A DNA stretch of 64,000 nucleotides from Paenibacillus oryzae (GTDB lineage Bacteria; Bacillota; Bacilli; Paenibacillales; Paenibacillaceae): the NCBI RefSeq assembly GCF_001675045.1, contig NZ_LYPA01000026.1, forward strand, positions 27,240 to 91,239, given 5' to 3'. Under the pieces are notes generated by a model. It was not told the DNA's origin, made no database searches, and worked only from the letters and a program-made list of their open reading frames with translations. Positions within the stretch are counted from its first letter, which is position 1; each line of letters begins with the position of its first letter. Shown one piece after another: positions 26,823-37,500 of the stretch. Made by a program: the position numbers and the translations under genes.

Positions 26823-28895
26823 TTAGAAGTTGAATGCTCTGTAAATGATCACTGCAGCTTGAGCGCGAGTTGCGTTGCTGTTTGGCGAGAACTTGCCTTC
26901 GTTGCCAACCACGATGCCGTGGTGAGCCGCAAATGCAACGCCATCTTTCAGCGAGGAGCTGATTTGTCCAGCATCAGAGAAAATCGCCAGCTCAGCATCC
27001 TGGTCTTCGATTGCTGCAGCGCCTTTTGCTTTCAATGCGCGTGCAACCATTGTTGCCATCTCAGCGCGAGTAATTTTTGCATGAGGGTCGAAACGGTTAG
27101 CCGAACGTCCGTTGATAACGCCCAGGTCAGCCGCCGCAGCAACATAAGGAGCGAACCACTCGCTAGCGCCTACATCGCCAAACGTCGCTTTTGCAGATAC
27201 GTTATCCATATCCAGAGCGTGAATCAGCATTTTCGCAAATTCAGCGCGAGTTACTTGATCCTGTGGAGCAAATACGCCTTCCGCTTTGCCGTTGATTGCG
27301 CCTTTAGCTGCAATGACTTGAATTGCGCGTCCAGCCCAAGCTTCAACTGCTTCTGTATCGCCGAAGGATACCTTGTTTTCCACTACTGCATAAGAGGAGA
27401 AGGTATCACGCAGTTCAACAAAAGATCCCTCTGCTTTATTGTATCGACCGCCATAATAATTCAGTTTACCCTCAATAATTTTGGCAAGTGTCAACAAATC
27501 AGTATCAACATCATTAGTAACTTCGACAGGCAATTTAACTTTCACAGGATTCGAGAACTGATCTACAACCACATTGTTTGAAGTGAGATTAAATTCAAAA
27601 ACTTTGGATACAACCTTTGCTTGCTCATTCAATTCTTGGGAAGGAGCTGCTTGGTTTACTTTAAGCTCAACAGCGCCAGTGATATCTCCGCCAACCGGAA
27701 TTTCCACTCCGAATTTGCCTGCTTGTACGGCGATTCCAGCCAATTTTGCATCTGCGCTTGCAGTCACGATGGAAGCCGGAAGACTGATAAGCATTTCATA
27801 CTGCGATACCGAACCGAAGCTTAGCGTCAGCGTAACAGCTGGCAGTGCTTCACCCGTCACGCTCTTCAGGCTGTCTGCAATAGCCGCGATGCCTTTAATG
27901 ATATTCAGCACATTGTTTTCATTAGGAGAAAGTGTTGCCACATTGCCAACCACGGAAGGGATGCTGTTAATGGCAGAAAGCTTAACAGCAGCAGCATGGG
28001 CATCCTTGACAGCACGTTCAATCAATTCTGCTTTTTGCGCTTCTGTTGCTTCAGCCAGTCTGGTTTTGAGTGATTCCAGATTTTTCACTGCAACTTCCGC
28101 GTCGAGTGGAAGGCTGCTGGACGGGAATCCGCCGATACCGCCAATATTTATTGGATTGTTATTAGTTGGTGCAGGGAATGCAGCTTTGTAAGCTTCGTTA
28201 AGAGATACAAATGCTTTTACACCCGTTTGGAAGTTCACTTTATCATTATCCTGAAGGCTGGTGAACACGTCAGCCAAATCTTGGGAAGTAATCCCTACGC
28301 TATTTGCGTATGTTTTAAACTTATCATTGGAATTGATTGCATCAGTAGCTGCCGTTTTTAGCTGGGCTTTGATTGCCTTCAAGTCGCTGATGTCGCTGAG
28401 AGTCAAATTGCCAACAATTTTAGCCACGCTCAGCTCCATGTTGTGAAGCACAGTTGCGACGTCATCTACAGACAAGCCTGGTTCAAGCTTGTCCAGGAAA
28501 CCCTCATTGTTTTTCGCAATGTTTTCATAATCATCTTTCCAGGTGCTTCCAATTGGGAGAGTCAAAACGCTTTCGATCAAGTCGTTGATAGTAGCGCTGT
28601 CGACATTCGGATTAACGATTTTTGCAACTAGAGGTTGCAGAATAGCTGGATCTTCCGCAATCGCTTGAGCAATCTCTGCTCTGAATGCATTTACATTTGC
28701 CAAGCCTTGAGGAGTCAGCTGCGAGTATACCTGTTGAGCACGATTCGCGAAATCAGAGTATGCAGCAGCTTGAACCACATTACTAACACCAAGCTTTTCG
28801 GCCAATCCCTTATTGCTGAGTGGGATGCCTGCGAATGCGGACATGGCAACGCTAGCCGCGATTGTTGTTACTGCCAGTTTCTTTTTGAACGACAT
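26823..28895 (-). CDS. S-layer homology (SLH) domain surface protein
   Basis: A 690-residue secreted protein. The N-terminus is a signal peptide (KKKLAVTTIAASVAMSAFAG), probably cut near residue 25-45. Residues ~45-500 are Ala/Leu/Asn-rich and partly helical with no recognised enzymatic motif. Three SLH repeats close the protein (~510-570, 575-635, 640-690; examples FAPQDQVTRAEFAKML, FDPHAKITRAEMATMV, FSPNSNATRAQAAVII), which bind secondary cell-wall polymer. ATG 28895 is chosen behind GAGGTGAT. Its place between the glycan operon and the phosphatase suggests a shared envelope role. Confidence 0.92.
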   Translation of the reverse strand: MSFKKKLAVTTIAASVAMSAFAGIPLSNKGLAEKLGVSNVVQAAAYSDFANRAQQVYSQLTPQGLANVNAFRAEIAQAIAEDPAILQPLVAKIVNPNVDSATINDLIESVLTLPIGSTWKDDYENIAKNNEGFLDKLEPGLSVDDVATVLHNMELSVAKIVGNLTLSDISDLKAIKAQLKTAATDAINSNDKFKTYANSVGITSQDLADVFTSLQDNDKVNFQTGVKAFVSLNEAYKAAFPAPTNNNPINIGGIGGFPSSSLPLDAEVAVKNLESLKTRLAEATEAQKAELIERAVKDAHAAAVKLSAINSIPSVVGNVATLSPNENNVLNIIKGIAAIADSLKSVTGEALPAVTLTLSFGSVSQYEMLISLPASIVTASADAKLAGIAVQAGKFGVEIPVGGDITGAVELKVNQAAPSQELNEQAKVVSKVFEFNLTSNNVVVDQFSNPVKVKLPVEVTNDVDTDLLTLAKIIEGKLNYYGGRYNKAEGSFVELRDTFSSYAVVENKVSFGDTEAVEAWAGRAIQVIAAKGAINGKAEGVFAPQDQVTRAEFAKMLIHALDMDNVSAKATFGDVGASEWFAPYVAAAADLGVINGRSANRFDPHAKITRAEMATMVARALKAKGAAAIEDQDAELAIFSDAGQISSSLKDGVAFAAHHGIVVGNEGKFSPNSNATRAQAAVIIYRAFNF

Positions 28896-29026
28896 TACCA
28901 ATCACCTCTATAATTAGAATAGTTGCACTCATCTTAAATGGATGAATGTCTAGTAAAACCAAAGGCACTGCTTTCTTATGTATCGGTTTTGTGAAGCCAG
29001 TCTTGAACCTTTACCTGCACATTCCC

Positions 29027-29812
29027 TTACCTTCTTGAAAATAAGGACATAAGCCTGCGCCATTGTCCTCCCCCTGCTGTGGAAGAAGCCGGCTGCTCGC
29101 CCAGCGGCGTATTGTCCAGCAACCGTCTGGCATTGTCCCTCAAATAGCTGCTCCATTGTTCTCCCATTGTTCTCTCAATGAACGAATAGGCTTCGCCCAA
29201 TCGAAAGCCCCGGCGGGAGATATGATGCGCATCTGACGATACAAATTGGATACTGCCTTGCTTGAGCAATGAAAGCGAAGTCTGTTGAATCCGTTTTCCG
29301 AATACGCCGAGCAAGGAATGGGTGGTTACCTGTCCGCATGCTCCGAGCTCTATTAATTTCTCGAACCGTTCCGGATGCTGCACAACCTCCGAGTTTCTCT
29401 CAGGATGAGCGATAACCGTTGTTAACCCCATGACACTCAGCTCATGAATCATTTCTTCCATAGACCTCGGAATACGGGAAGACGGCATCTCCAGCAAAAC
29501 ATATCTGCTGCCGGCCAGCGTGAGCAATTCATCTCGGCTCCAGGCATCCAGCAGATCATCATGAACGCGAATTTCCTGACCTGCGGCTACTGTGACAGGC
29601 ACTCCCGCTTCTATCAGTCTAGCATTAACTGATTCTACGAGCCGTCGCACATCGGAAGCCGGATTCATATAAGCTCCATTGGCGTGATGAGGCGTTGCGA
29701 TGATGGTTGTAATCCCCTCTGAACAGGCTGCCCGGGCCATATTCAGCGTATCATCAAAATTCTCCGCCCCGTCATCCAATCCGGGTAAAATATGACTGTG
29801 GATATCTATCAT
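29027..29812 (-). CDS. CpsB/YwqE-type protein tyrosine phosphatase (PHP family)
   Basis: A 261-residue metal-dependent phosphatase. The PHP motifs are MIDIHSHILPGLDDGA at the N-terminus, ATPHH, AHPERN and SDAHH, which together supply the His/Asp metal ligands. Such enzymes dephosphorylate the tyrosine tail of BY-kinases and so control chain length or export. Unusually the SLH gene and a terminator lie between it and its kinase gene. The start is ATG 29812 behind AAGGAG. Confidence 0.93.
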   Translation of the reverse strand: MIDIHSHILPGLDDGAENFDDTLNMARAACSEGITTIIATPHHANGAYMNPASDVRRLVESVNARLIEAGVPVTVAAGQEIRVHDDLLDAWSRDELLTLAGSRYVLLEMPSSRIPRSMEEMIHELSVMGLTTVIAHPERNSEVVQHPERFEKLIELGACGQVTTHSLLGVFGKRIQQTSLSLLKQGSIQFVSSDAHHISRRGFRLGEAYSFIERTMGEQWSSYLRDNARRLLDNTPLGEQPASSTAGGGQWRRLMSLFSRR

Positions 29813-30085
29813 GCCGACTGTTCACTCCTTCGTCAGCAGTTGTTGATAATCTTCGACATTCTGCTTCATGCTCCGACAGTCAAACGACATTACCCTCAGT
29901 ATATCCTAGAGTTTCCAAATATACAAAGCCAAAACCCCCTTTTGAAAACGCTTTCTATCAAAAATGAGAGAAAAAGTTCAGATTTTGTTCAGAGAATCCC
30001 AGTTTTAGGGACCTATTCTCTCAAAAATGATTCCTTTGACCTACTATGTTTTTATTGGATTTTTTATAGGTTTTCCAGTTTGTTA
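29813..30085. other. Gene-free region upstream of the phosphatase gene
   Basis: No coding region is seen. A cre-like site is present (29942-29956). On minus, TATACT about 90 bases ahead of the phosphatase could be a -10, with only a weak -35. An AT-rich stretch precedes it. Confidence 0.4.
29942..29956. promoter_or_regulatory. Candidate cre (CcpA) site
   Basis: TTGAAAACGCTTTCT matches every position of the published consensus WTGNAANCGNWNNCW. It lies about 130 bases upstream of the phosphatase start, near or ahead of its likely promoter, so catabolite control of this surface locus is possible. The match is seen directly; the function is inferred. Confidence 0.5.
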
Positions 30086-30114
30086 AAGAAAAAAGGCGCT
30101 GCATATGCAACGCC
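30086..30114 (-). terminator. Terminator of lysS
   Basis: On minus, GGCGTTGCA pairs with TGCAGCGCC (one wobble, short loop) and is followed by TTTTTTC. It lies 20 bases past the lysS stop. Confidence 0.8.
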
Positions 30115-30133
30115 TCTGTTGAAATCCGTTATA

Positions 30134-31702
<1,569 letters not shown>

Positions 31703-31709
31703 TTACGCC

Positions 31710-32186
31710 TTATTTTTTGATATCGACAATCTTATATGAAATAATGCCCGCCGGAACGTTGACTTCAACAACTGTACCCTGCTTTTTGCCCAAAATGGCT
31801 TTTCCGAGAGGGCTTTCATTGGAAATCTTGTTTTGCAGCGGATCGGACTCTGCTGTGCCGACAATCGCATATTCCATTGTATCGCCAAACTCCATATCCT
31901 CTACAATAACGGTAGAACCGATGCTCACCGCTTCGGTATCAATTTCATCATTATTAATAATACGAGCATTGCGAAGCATTTTTTCCAGCGTAATAATTCT
32001 GCCTTCAATAAAAGCCTGCTCGTTTTTGGCATCCTCATATTCGGAGTTTTCGCTAATATCTCCATAGCCGATGGCGACTTTAATCCGCTCGGCCACCTCG
32101 CGCCGCTTGACCGATTTGAGGTTCTCCAGTTCCTCCTCAAGCTTTTTAAGTCCGTCTTGAGTCAGAATGATTTGCTTATCGTTCAT
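31710..32186 (-). CDS. greA: Transcription elongation factor GreA
   Basis: A 158-residue factor that makes backtracked RNA polymerase cleave its transcript. The N-terminal coiled coil carries [20 protein letters not shown] with the acidic tip (Asp/Glu) that enters the secondary channel; the C-terminal FKBP-like domain ends [18 protein letters not shown]. The length is standard. Confidence 0.97.
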   Translation of the reverse strand: MNDKQIILTQDGLKKLEEELENLKSVKRREVAERIKVAIGYGDISENSEYEDAKNEQAFIEGRIITLEKMLRNARIINNDEIDTEAVSIGSTVIVEDMEFGDTMEYAIVGTAESDPLQNKISNESPLGKAILGKKQGTVVEVNVPAGIISYKIVDIKK

Positions 32187-32324
32187 CTTTCCGATTCTCC
32201 TGTCGCGTGACTAATTTTCATACCGGGTATGAATTCACTGATACTTAATATATTACGCATGATCGCCGTCATACCTTCCTCGGAGTGGTCATATTGGCAA
32301 TCTTTTGTTAGATTATATTGCACG

Positions 32325-32353
32325 ATTATATTGCATGGTCCCCCGAATGTCAA
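32325..32353 (-). promoter_or_regulatory. Full-consensus sigma-A promoter of greA-lysS
   Basis: On minus, TTGACA (32348-32353) and TATAAT (32325-32330) are exactly 17 bases apart; a second TATAAT copy lies at 32312-32317. The transcript would carry a ~130-base leader ahead of greA. No riboswitch or T-box features were recognised in the leader. Confidence 0.85.
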
Positions 32354-32388
32354 TGTAAGCAGCCGATGTTCGGGCGACTTGCTTCCAG

Positions 32389-33390
32389 CTAGAGCGCTAA
32401 TGCGCCTTCAGCCGCTTCTTCCTCAAGGGATGAAATGTATTGGTCCAAAATAGCGACCAGCCGGTCACGGCCGGTTTCTTCCATTATGACATCCTTCACA
32501 CGCGCCCCTCCGGGCAGCCCTTTGAGGTACCAGGCCAGATGCTTGCGCATCTCCCTTACAGCCACCGCCTCATTCCGGATTGCAATCAGCCGGTCCAGAT
32601 GGAGAATGGCGACCTTCATCTTTTCGCGAGGCGTTGGTTCGCCAGGCAGCTTGCCGCTCTCCAGATACTGAATGGTACGATACAGCATCCATGGATTGCC
32701 GAGTGCGCCTCTGCCGATCATAACTCCGTCAACACCGGTTGTCTCCAGCATTCGCTTGGCATCCTCCGGAGAAAAAACATCGCCGTTGCCGATCACCGGA
32801 ATGTTCACGGCTCCTTTAACTTCCTTTATAATATCCCAGTTGGCTGTGCCCGTATATTGCTGCTCCCGGGTACGGCCATGCACGCTGACGGCGCTGCCTC
32901 CGGCACGCTCCACCGCGCGGGCGTTCTCCACCGCATAGACATGCTCGTCATCCCAGCCGATCCTCATTTTGACCGTTACAGGCTTATCAACAGCGTCCAC
33001 AACAGCGGACACCATCTCGTAAATCTTGCCGGGGTCCAGCAGCCAGCGGGCGCCGGCATCACACTTGGTTACTTTAGGCACGGGACATCCCATATTAATG
33101 TCGATAATATCCGCGTTGGTTTGTTTATCCACGACCTTGGCGGCCTCAACCAGCGATTCCCGGTCGCCTCCGAATATTTGCAGGCTAAGCGGCTTTTCGC
33201 GCTCATCCACAAAAAGCATTTCCATCGTACGCTTGTTGCCGTGCAAAATAGCCTTGTCGCTCACCATTTCGGCGCAAACCAGCCCAGTCCCGAATTCCTT
33301 GGCAATCAAACGAAAAGCGGGGTTGCAGACGCCGGCCATCGGCGCAAGAACAACCCGGTTTTTCATCTCGATGTCTCCGATTGTCAGCAT
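32389..33390 (-). CDS. dusB: tRNA-dihydrouridine synthase
   Basis: A 333-residue flavoenzyme reducing uridines in tRNA. TIM-barrel motifs are VVLAPMAGVCNPAFR, DINMGCPVPKVTKCDAGA with the catalytic Cys, KMRIGWDD, SVHGRTREQQYTG, GNGDVFSPEDA and MIGRGALGNPW. It starts 8 bases after the xre stop and is the last gene of the pab/fol cluster. The gene order matches Bacillus yacF. Confidence 0.95.
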   Translation of the reverse strand: MLTIGDIEMKNRVVLAPMAGVCNPAFRLIAKEFGTGLVCAEMVSDKAILHGNKRTMEMLFVDEREKPLSLQIFGGDRESLVEAAKVVDKQTNADIIDINMGCPVPKVTKCDAGARWLLDPGKIYEMVSAVVDAVDKPVTVKMRIGWDDEHVYAVENARAVERAGGSAVSVHGRTREQQYTGTANWDIIKEVKGAVNIPVIGNGDVFSPEDAKRMLETTGVDGVMIGRGALGNPWMLYRTIQYLESGKLPGEPTPREKMKVAILHLDRLIAIRNEAVAVREMRKHLAWYLKGLPGGARVKDVIMEETGRDRLVAILDQYISSLEEEAAEGALAL

Positions 33391-33398
33391 GCCGCTCC

Positions 33399-33626
33399 TT
33401 ACTCCTCCTTTGTTGTCACAAGCTCTTCCGGACTAATGCCTAAGGTTGCCGCAATCTGCTCCAGCAGCCTGGGATCGCTCCTGCGCGTGCCTCTTTCCAG
33501 CGAGCCCAATACCGCTACGGAGATACCCATTTTTTGAGCCAAGCCTTGCTGTGTATATCCCTTCAGCTTTCGAAACGCTCTGATGCGCTGCGCAAGCTGG
33601 TTGTTGTGTGCTGAATATTTTTCCAT
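33399..33626 (-). CDS. XRE-family helix-turn-helix protein (YazB-like)
   Basis: A 75-residue Cro/CI-type DNA-binding protein made almost only of the HTH (RIRAFRKLKGYTQQGLAQKMGISVAVLGSLERG). It corresponds by position to Bacillus yazB, between folK and dusB. Its first 21 codons overlap the end of folK in another frame. Its target is unknown; local autoregulation of the folate operon is a guess. Confidence 0.88.
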   Translation of the reverse strand: MEKYSAHNNQLAQRIRAFRKLKGYTQQGLAQKMGISVAVLGSLERGTRRSDPRLLEQIAATLGISPEELVTTKEE

Positions 33627-34138
33627 AATGCAATGCCTTCCTTTCCTTGCCGAAAAGCCTCTTGCGAAGCCTTGCCTGCCTGTTCTGCCAAAGGATGCGC
33701 GCGGTTCAGCACATCGTTCAGAGGAACCAGCACAAAAGCCCGTTCCATCATACGGGGATGCGGCAGCGTCAATTCCTCCAGGTCCATAACAACCTCCTCA
33801 TATAAGAGGAGATCCAAATCAATGGTGCGGGGACCAAACCGGATTTCTCTGGTTCTGCCCAGCTTCAGCTCCAGCTTCTGCAATTCCCGTAGAAGCTCCA
33901 GCGGTTCGAGCGTGGTTCGCACAGCAATGACCATATTAAGAAACGCGGGCTGGTCGTTATAGCCCACAGGGTCGGTTTCGTAGATGCCTGAGAAACGCTC
34001 CAGGCTAATACCGGGATGCCCGTCAATAGAGTCCAGCGCGCTGAGGAGCAGCCCCTCCCGATCTCCAATATTGGAGCCTAGCGCAATATAAGCTTCCGAC
34101 TGGCTTCCGGCCATCTCTTCATCTCTCCATCCAGTCAT
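33563..34138 (-). CDS. folK: HPPK, 6-hydroxymethyl-dihydropterin pyrophosphokinase
   Basis: A 191-residue enzyme that activates the pterin with ATP before FolP. Motifs are AYIALGSNIGDREG, YETDPVGYNDQPAFLNMV and the signature FGPRTIDLDLLLYEE followed by LPHPRMMERAFVL. The C-terminal ~25 residues are not conserved and are overlapped by the xre gene. It overlaps the folB stop by 4 bases. Slightly longer than the usual ~165. Confidence 0.95.
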   Translation of the reverse strand: MTGWRDEEMAGSQSEAYIALGSNIGDREGLLLSALDSIDGHPGISLERFSGIYETDPVGYNDQPAFLNMVIAVRTTLEPLELLRELQKLELKLGRTREIRFGPRTIDLDLLLYEEVVMDLEELTLPHPRMMERAFVLVPLNDVLNRAHPLAEQAGKASQEAFRQGKEGIALWKNIQHTTTSLRSASERFES

Positions 34139-34527
34139 GATTCCGAACGCATAATTGCTCCGTCCGCTCCGCGTTTGCGGGTCAGCTCTACCGTTACGCC
34201 GTCAAAATGAATGTCGAACGGCGGATTCGGCTTCGTTACGCCAACAGTCAATTCATGTATCATAGTATAAGCGTCCAGCACACCGGATGCAATGGCGCCG
34301 GCCAGCGCTTCAATCAGCTTTACGGGAGGACCTTCCACGATTTTCTTAACGACCGCATAAAGCTCCGCGTAATTGATCGTCTGCTCCAGGTCGTCATTCC
34401 GCGAGGCGGCATCCAGATCAAGCGACAGCTCCAGATCGACAATAAACTTCTGCCCAAGCCGGTTTTCCTCCGCAAAAACGCCGTGATAGCCATAGAAGGA
34501 CATGCCCTTCATTTTCATTTTATCCAT
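34135..34527 (-). CDS. folB: Dihydroneopterin aldolase
   Basis: A 130-residue enzyme cutting dihydroneopterin to 6-hydroxymethyl-dihydropterin. Family features are GMSFYGYHGVFAEENRLGQ with the conserved Tyr/His, DDLEQTINYAELY, and KPNPPFDIHFDGVTVEL near the C-terminus (catalytic Lys). It sits between folP and folK in the operon. Confidence 0.95.
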   Translation of the reverse strand: MDKMKMKGMSFYGYHGVFAEENRLGQKFIVDLELSLDLDAASRNDDLEQTINYAELYAVVKKIVEGPPVKLIEALAGAIASGVLDAYTMIHELTVGVTKPNPPFDIHFDGVTVELTRKRGADGAIMRSES

Positions 34528-34604
34528 AACAAGGAACGCCCCTTTTTGTTATACGTGTTCGGAAAAAATACATGTTTGATGAACCCGGTTGTTGAACAGC
34601 CTCC

Positions 34605-35450
34605 TTAACGGTAATAAATGGCATCCGCCATCAAGGCGGCACGGCGCATGTCCCGCACATCGTGCACTCTCACAATTTGGCAGCCCTGCGCAATACCAAT
34701 CGCAACGGTTGCAGCGGTGCCCAGCACTACTTCATCGACGGGAAGATCCAGAGCCTGGCGAATAAATCGTTTGCGTGAGGTGCCCAGCAAAACGGGATAA
34801 CCCAGCTCCGCAAGCTCATGGAGCCGCCCCATCATTTCCAGATTATCATTGTAGGTTTTGGCAAAACCAATGCCGGGATCGAGCCAGATGGCGTCCGCGT
34901 TGATGCCCGCTTCCTCTGCCCGGCCTATACTGCTTTTCAGGTCGGCAATCACATCGGGAACCAGATCATTATAGCTGCTATCGGTCCGATTATGGCTGAT
35001 GATAACGGGGCATCCGTATTCTGCCGCCACGCTCGCCATATCAGGATCGCCCTTCAGGCCCCAAATATCATTTATGATATGCGCACCAGCCTCCAGCGCC
35101 TGACGGGCCGTAGCCGCCTTATACGTGTCAATTGACAGCGGCATTCCGGGAAGCGCCTCCCGCACAGCGGCGATAATAGGCACAACTCGCCTGATTTCCT
35201 CCTCCGCATCAACCGCTTCAAAGCCCGGCCGCGTCGATTCCCCGCCAATATCCAGAATGTCGGCGCCTTGCTCCGCCATATCCCTTGCGTGCCGGACAGC
35301 CGCGTCCACATCCATATATTTGCCGCCGTCGGAGAAGGAATCCGGCGTGGCGTTCAATATGCCCATAATCAACGTGCGACTCCCTAATTCCAGAGGCACT
35401 CCCTCGCTCAGTTGATAGCGCCGCCGGCAAAAGTTAGGTTTATCCCCCAT
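34605..35450 (-). CDS. folP: Dihydropteroate synthase
   Basis: A 281-residue TIM-barrel enzyme joining p-aminobenzoate and the activated pterin; the sulfonamide target. It shows MGILNATPDSFSDGGKY, DIGGESTRPGFEAVDAEEEI, PLSIDTYKA, IINDIWGL, DPGIGFAKTYNDN and LLGTSRKRFI. It follows pabC by 33 bases. Confidence 0.96.
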   Translation of the reverse strand: MGDKPNFCRRRYQLSEGVPLELGSRTLIMGILNATPDSFSDGGKYMDVDAAVRHARDMAEQGADILDIGGESTRPGFEAVDAEEEIRRVVPIIAAVREALPGMPLSIDTYKAATARQALEAGAHIINDIWGLKGDPDMASVAAEYGCPVIISHNRTDSSYNDLVPDVIADLKSSIGRAEEAGINADAIWLDPGIGFAKTYNDNLEMMGRLHELAELGYPVLLGTSRKRFIRQALDLPVDEVVLGTAATVAIGIAQGCQIVRVHDVRDMRRAALMADAIYYR

Positions 35451-35483
35451 CCTCTTCGCCTCCTTACATCTATTAATGCTTCT

Positions 35484-36581
35484 TTATAGCAAACAGTTGC
35501 GCTGAATATCCTCTCTATAAAGCTTCAGCAGCCGCCGAAAAACGGACCTCGAAACGCTTTCTGGCTCTGGCTCGTTGCTCGGGGCAGAGACCGGACTGGA
35601 TTCGGCATTTCCTTCTGATTCTATACAACCAGCATACCCGGTACCTCTCCCAAATCCGGCATTTCCCATCCATTGAGCCTGACTAATGCCCACAACCGCC
35701 GAGCGGCCGTCCAGATCCGTTAAAAGCTCAACGGGCACAAGCTCCTGCACAGAGTTCGTCAGCCAAATTTCCCTAGCCTCCAGCAGCTCCTCCCAGGCGT
35801 AATGGCCCTCCTCTACGGCAAAACCGTCACCCCGCGCCAGCTCAAGCACCCTTTCTCTTGTTACGCCGGGCAGAATGCCTGTATCAATAGAAGGCGTGCA
35901 AATAACGCCATCGTTTTTGGAGACAAAAAACAAATTGCTGACGATGCCTTCCGCTAGCCAGCCCTCCCGGCTTAGCATTAAGCCCTCAGTAGCGCCCGAG
36001 CGAGCCGGTTCGGCCCTCATGACAGTTAACTGATCAGGTTTGCCATCCGACTCTGTGGAGGATTTAGCTCCCCCTAATCCCAAGAGCTCACGCTTCGCAA
36101 TAATATTATTCATATAATGAAGAGATTTGAAACGAATGCTACCCTCAGGCGAATTTCGGCGAGTATGAAGCAGCCTCAGCTCCTTGGCCGCAGGGGGCTC
36201 CATGGCCAGCCATTCCGCTCCGACAGCCGGCAAAGGCTTCGCCATCAACAGGATAGTCGGTTCTGCGTAATCGCTGGACGGCAGACCCAGCTCTCCTGCT
36301 CCCGCGCTGACGGTCAGCCTGATATAGCCGTCGCTCAAGCCGTTAGCCTCCAGAAGGCTGGACACCTGATTCGCCAACTGCTCCTCCGTCATGGTCAAAA
36401 TAATGCCAAGCTCCCGGCAGCCGCCGCGCAGCCTGTCCATATGACGCTCCAGCAAATAAGGCGCGCCGCCGTATGTTCGGAACGTCTCAAATAGCCCGAT
36501 ACCGTACAAAAAGCCGTGATCGTATGCCGAGATCACAGCCTTTTCCGCTTGTACAAGAGCTCCGTTTAGTCCAACCTTCAT
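35484..36581 (-). CDS. pabC: 4-amino-4-deoxychorismate lyase (PabC), extended form
   Basis: A 365-residue fold-type IV PLP enzyme that turns aminodeoxychorismate into p-aminobenzoate and pyruvate. It has [19 protein letters not shown], the PLP Lys in [26 protein letters not shown] and [19 protein letters not shown]. It is longer than the usual ~290 residues because of an insert at about 170-195 ([19 protein letters not shown]) and a ~60-residue Ser/Glu/Pro-rich tail. It overlaps the pabA stop by 4 bases. Confidence 0.93.
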   Translation of the reverse strand: MKVGLNGALVQAEKAVISAYDHGFLYGIGLFETFRTYGGAPYLLERHMDRLRGGCRELGIILTMTEEQLANQVSSLLEANGLSDGYIRLTVSAGAGELGLPSSDYAEPTILLMAKPLPAVGAEWLAMEPPAAKELRLLHTRRNSPEGSIRFKSLHYMNNIIAKRELLGLGGAKSSTESDGKPDQLTVMRAEPARSGATEGLMLSREGWLAEGIVSNLFFVSKNDGVICTPSIDTGILPGVTRERVLELARGDGFAVEEGHYAWEELLEAREIWLTNSVQELVPVELLTDLDGRSAVVGISQAQWMGNAGFGRGTGYAGCIESEGNAESSPVSAPSNEPEPESVSRSVFRRLLKLYREDIQRNCLL

Positions 36582-37159
36582 GCCGATTTACCGGACCTGG
36601 TTTTCAGAAAATTGCGCAGCATCGTCAATCCATGATCAGTAATGATGGATTCCGGATGGAACTGCACGCCCTCTATTGCATATTCCTTATGCCTCAGCCC
36701 CATAATTTCGCCTTCCTCTGTCTCGGCAGTAATTTCGAGACAATCCGGCAGCGTCTCCCGGCGAACGATGAGGGAGTGATATCGTGTTGCCGTAAACGGC
36801 GATTCCATGCCTTCAAAAACCGATTTTCCATCATGCAAAATCGGAGAGGTTTTGCCGTGCATCAGCCGTTCCGCACGTACAACCTCGCCTCCAAAGGCCT
36901 GTCCGATGGACTGATGTCCCAGACATACGCCAAAAATCGGAATTTCTCCCTTGAAGCGTTCAATCAGCGCCAGGCTGATCCCCGCCTCATTAGGCGAGCA
37001 TGGACCTGGAGAAATAAGAATATGGTCCGGTTTAAGCTCCTCGATGCCGGCCAGATCAATTTCATCATTGCGCTTGACCACGATATCTTCCCCAAGCTCG
37101 CCCAAATATTGCACAAGATTATACGTAAACGAATCATAGTTATCGATTACCAGTATCAT
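36578..37159 (-). CDS. pabA: Aminodeoxychorismate/anthranilate synthase glutaminase subunit
   Basis: A 193-residue class I glutamine amidotransferase that supplies ammonia to PabB. It has [26 protein letters not shown], the nucleophile loop GVCLGHQ, and HPES of the catalytic dyad partner. In Bacillus the same subunit serves both folate and tryptophan synthesis. It follows a 340-base repeat-filled gap after pabB. Confidence 0.95.
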   Translation of the reverse strand: MILVIDNYDSFTYNLVQYLGELGEDIVVKRNDEIDLAGIEELKPDHILISPGPCSPNEAGISLALIERFKGEIPIFGVCLGHQSIGQAFGGEVVRAERLMHGKTSPILHDGKSVFEGMESPFTATRYHSLIVRRETLPDCLEITAETEEGEIMGLRHKEYAIEGVQFHPESIITDHGLTMLRNFLKTRSGKSA

Positions 37160-37212
37160 GGTCCGCCGCCCCCTTTTTTAGCTCCTAGCTCTTTGCGCGC
37201 ACTGTCTATTCC

Positions 37213-37490
37213 TTGCATATACCGCCCTGCTTCTTATTTTCTTGCTTCTTATTTCTTGCTCGTGCTACTTGTTTCTCGCTCGTATTTCTTGTGCCTGCAT
37301 GCCAATTGCCGCTTGTACTTGTTGTGCTTGCTGCTTCTTGCTGTTCTTGTAGCTTCTTGCTGTACTTGTACCTTCTTGCTGTACTTGGTGCTTCTTGCGC
37401 TACTTGTACCTTCTTGCTCTACTTGGTGTTTCTTGCTCTACTTGGTGCTTCTTGCGCTTGCTGATTCTTGCTTGCACTTTTTGCTTCTAT
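37213..37490 (-). repeat. Intercistronic 19-bp tandem repeat array between pabB and pabA
   Basis: At least seven copies of a 19-bp unit (CTTGCTGTACTTGTACCTT on plus and close variants such as CTTGCTCTACTTGGTGCTT) run from about 37325 to 37465, with more degenerate copies on either side. The array fills the gap between the pabB stop (37501) and the pabA start (37159), so it would be part of the operon mRNA. A reading frame on plus through it is a by-product of the repeat, not a gene. Confidence 0.85.
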
Positions 37491-37500
37491 TTACCAGCTT

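Noticed and set aside
32440..33537. 365-codon open frame on plus
   Set aside because: Antisense to dusB and xre; composition reflects those genes.
37213..37464. Leu/Cys-rich open frame over the 19-bp repeats
   Set aside because: A product of the repeat unit; no start signal and no plausible protein pattern.
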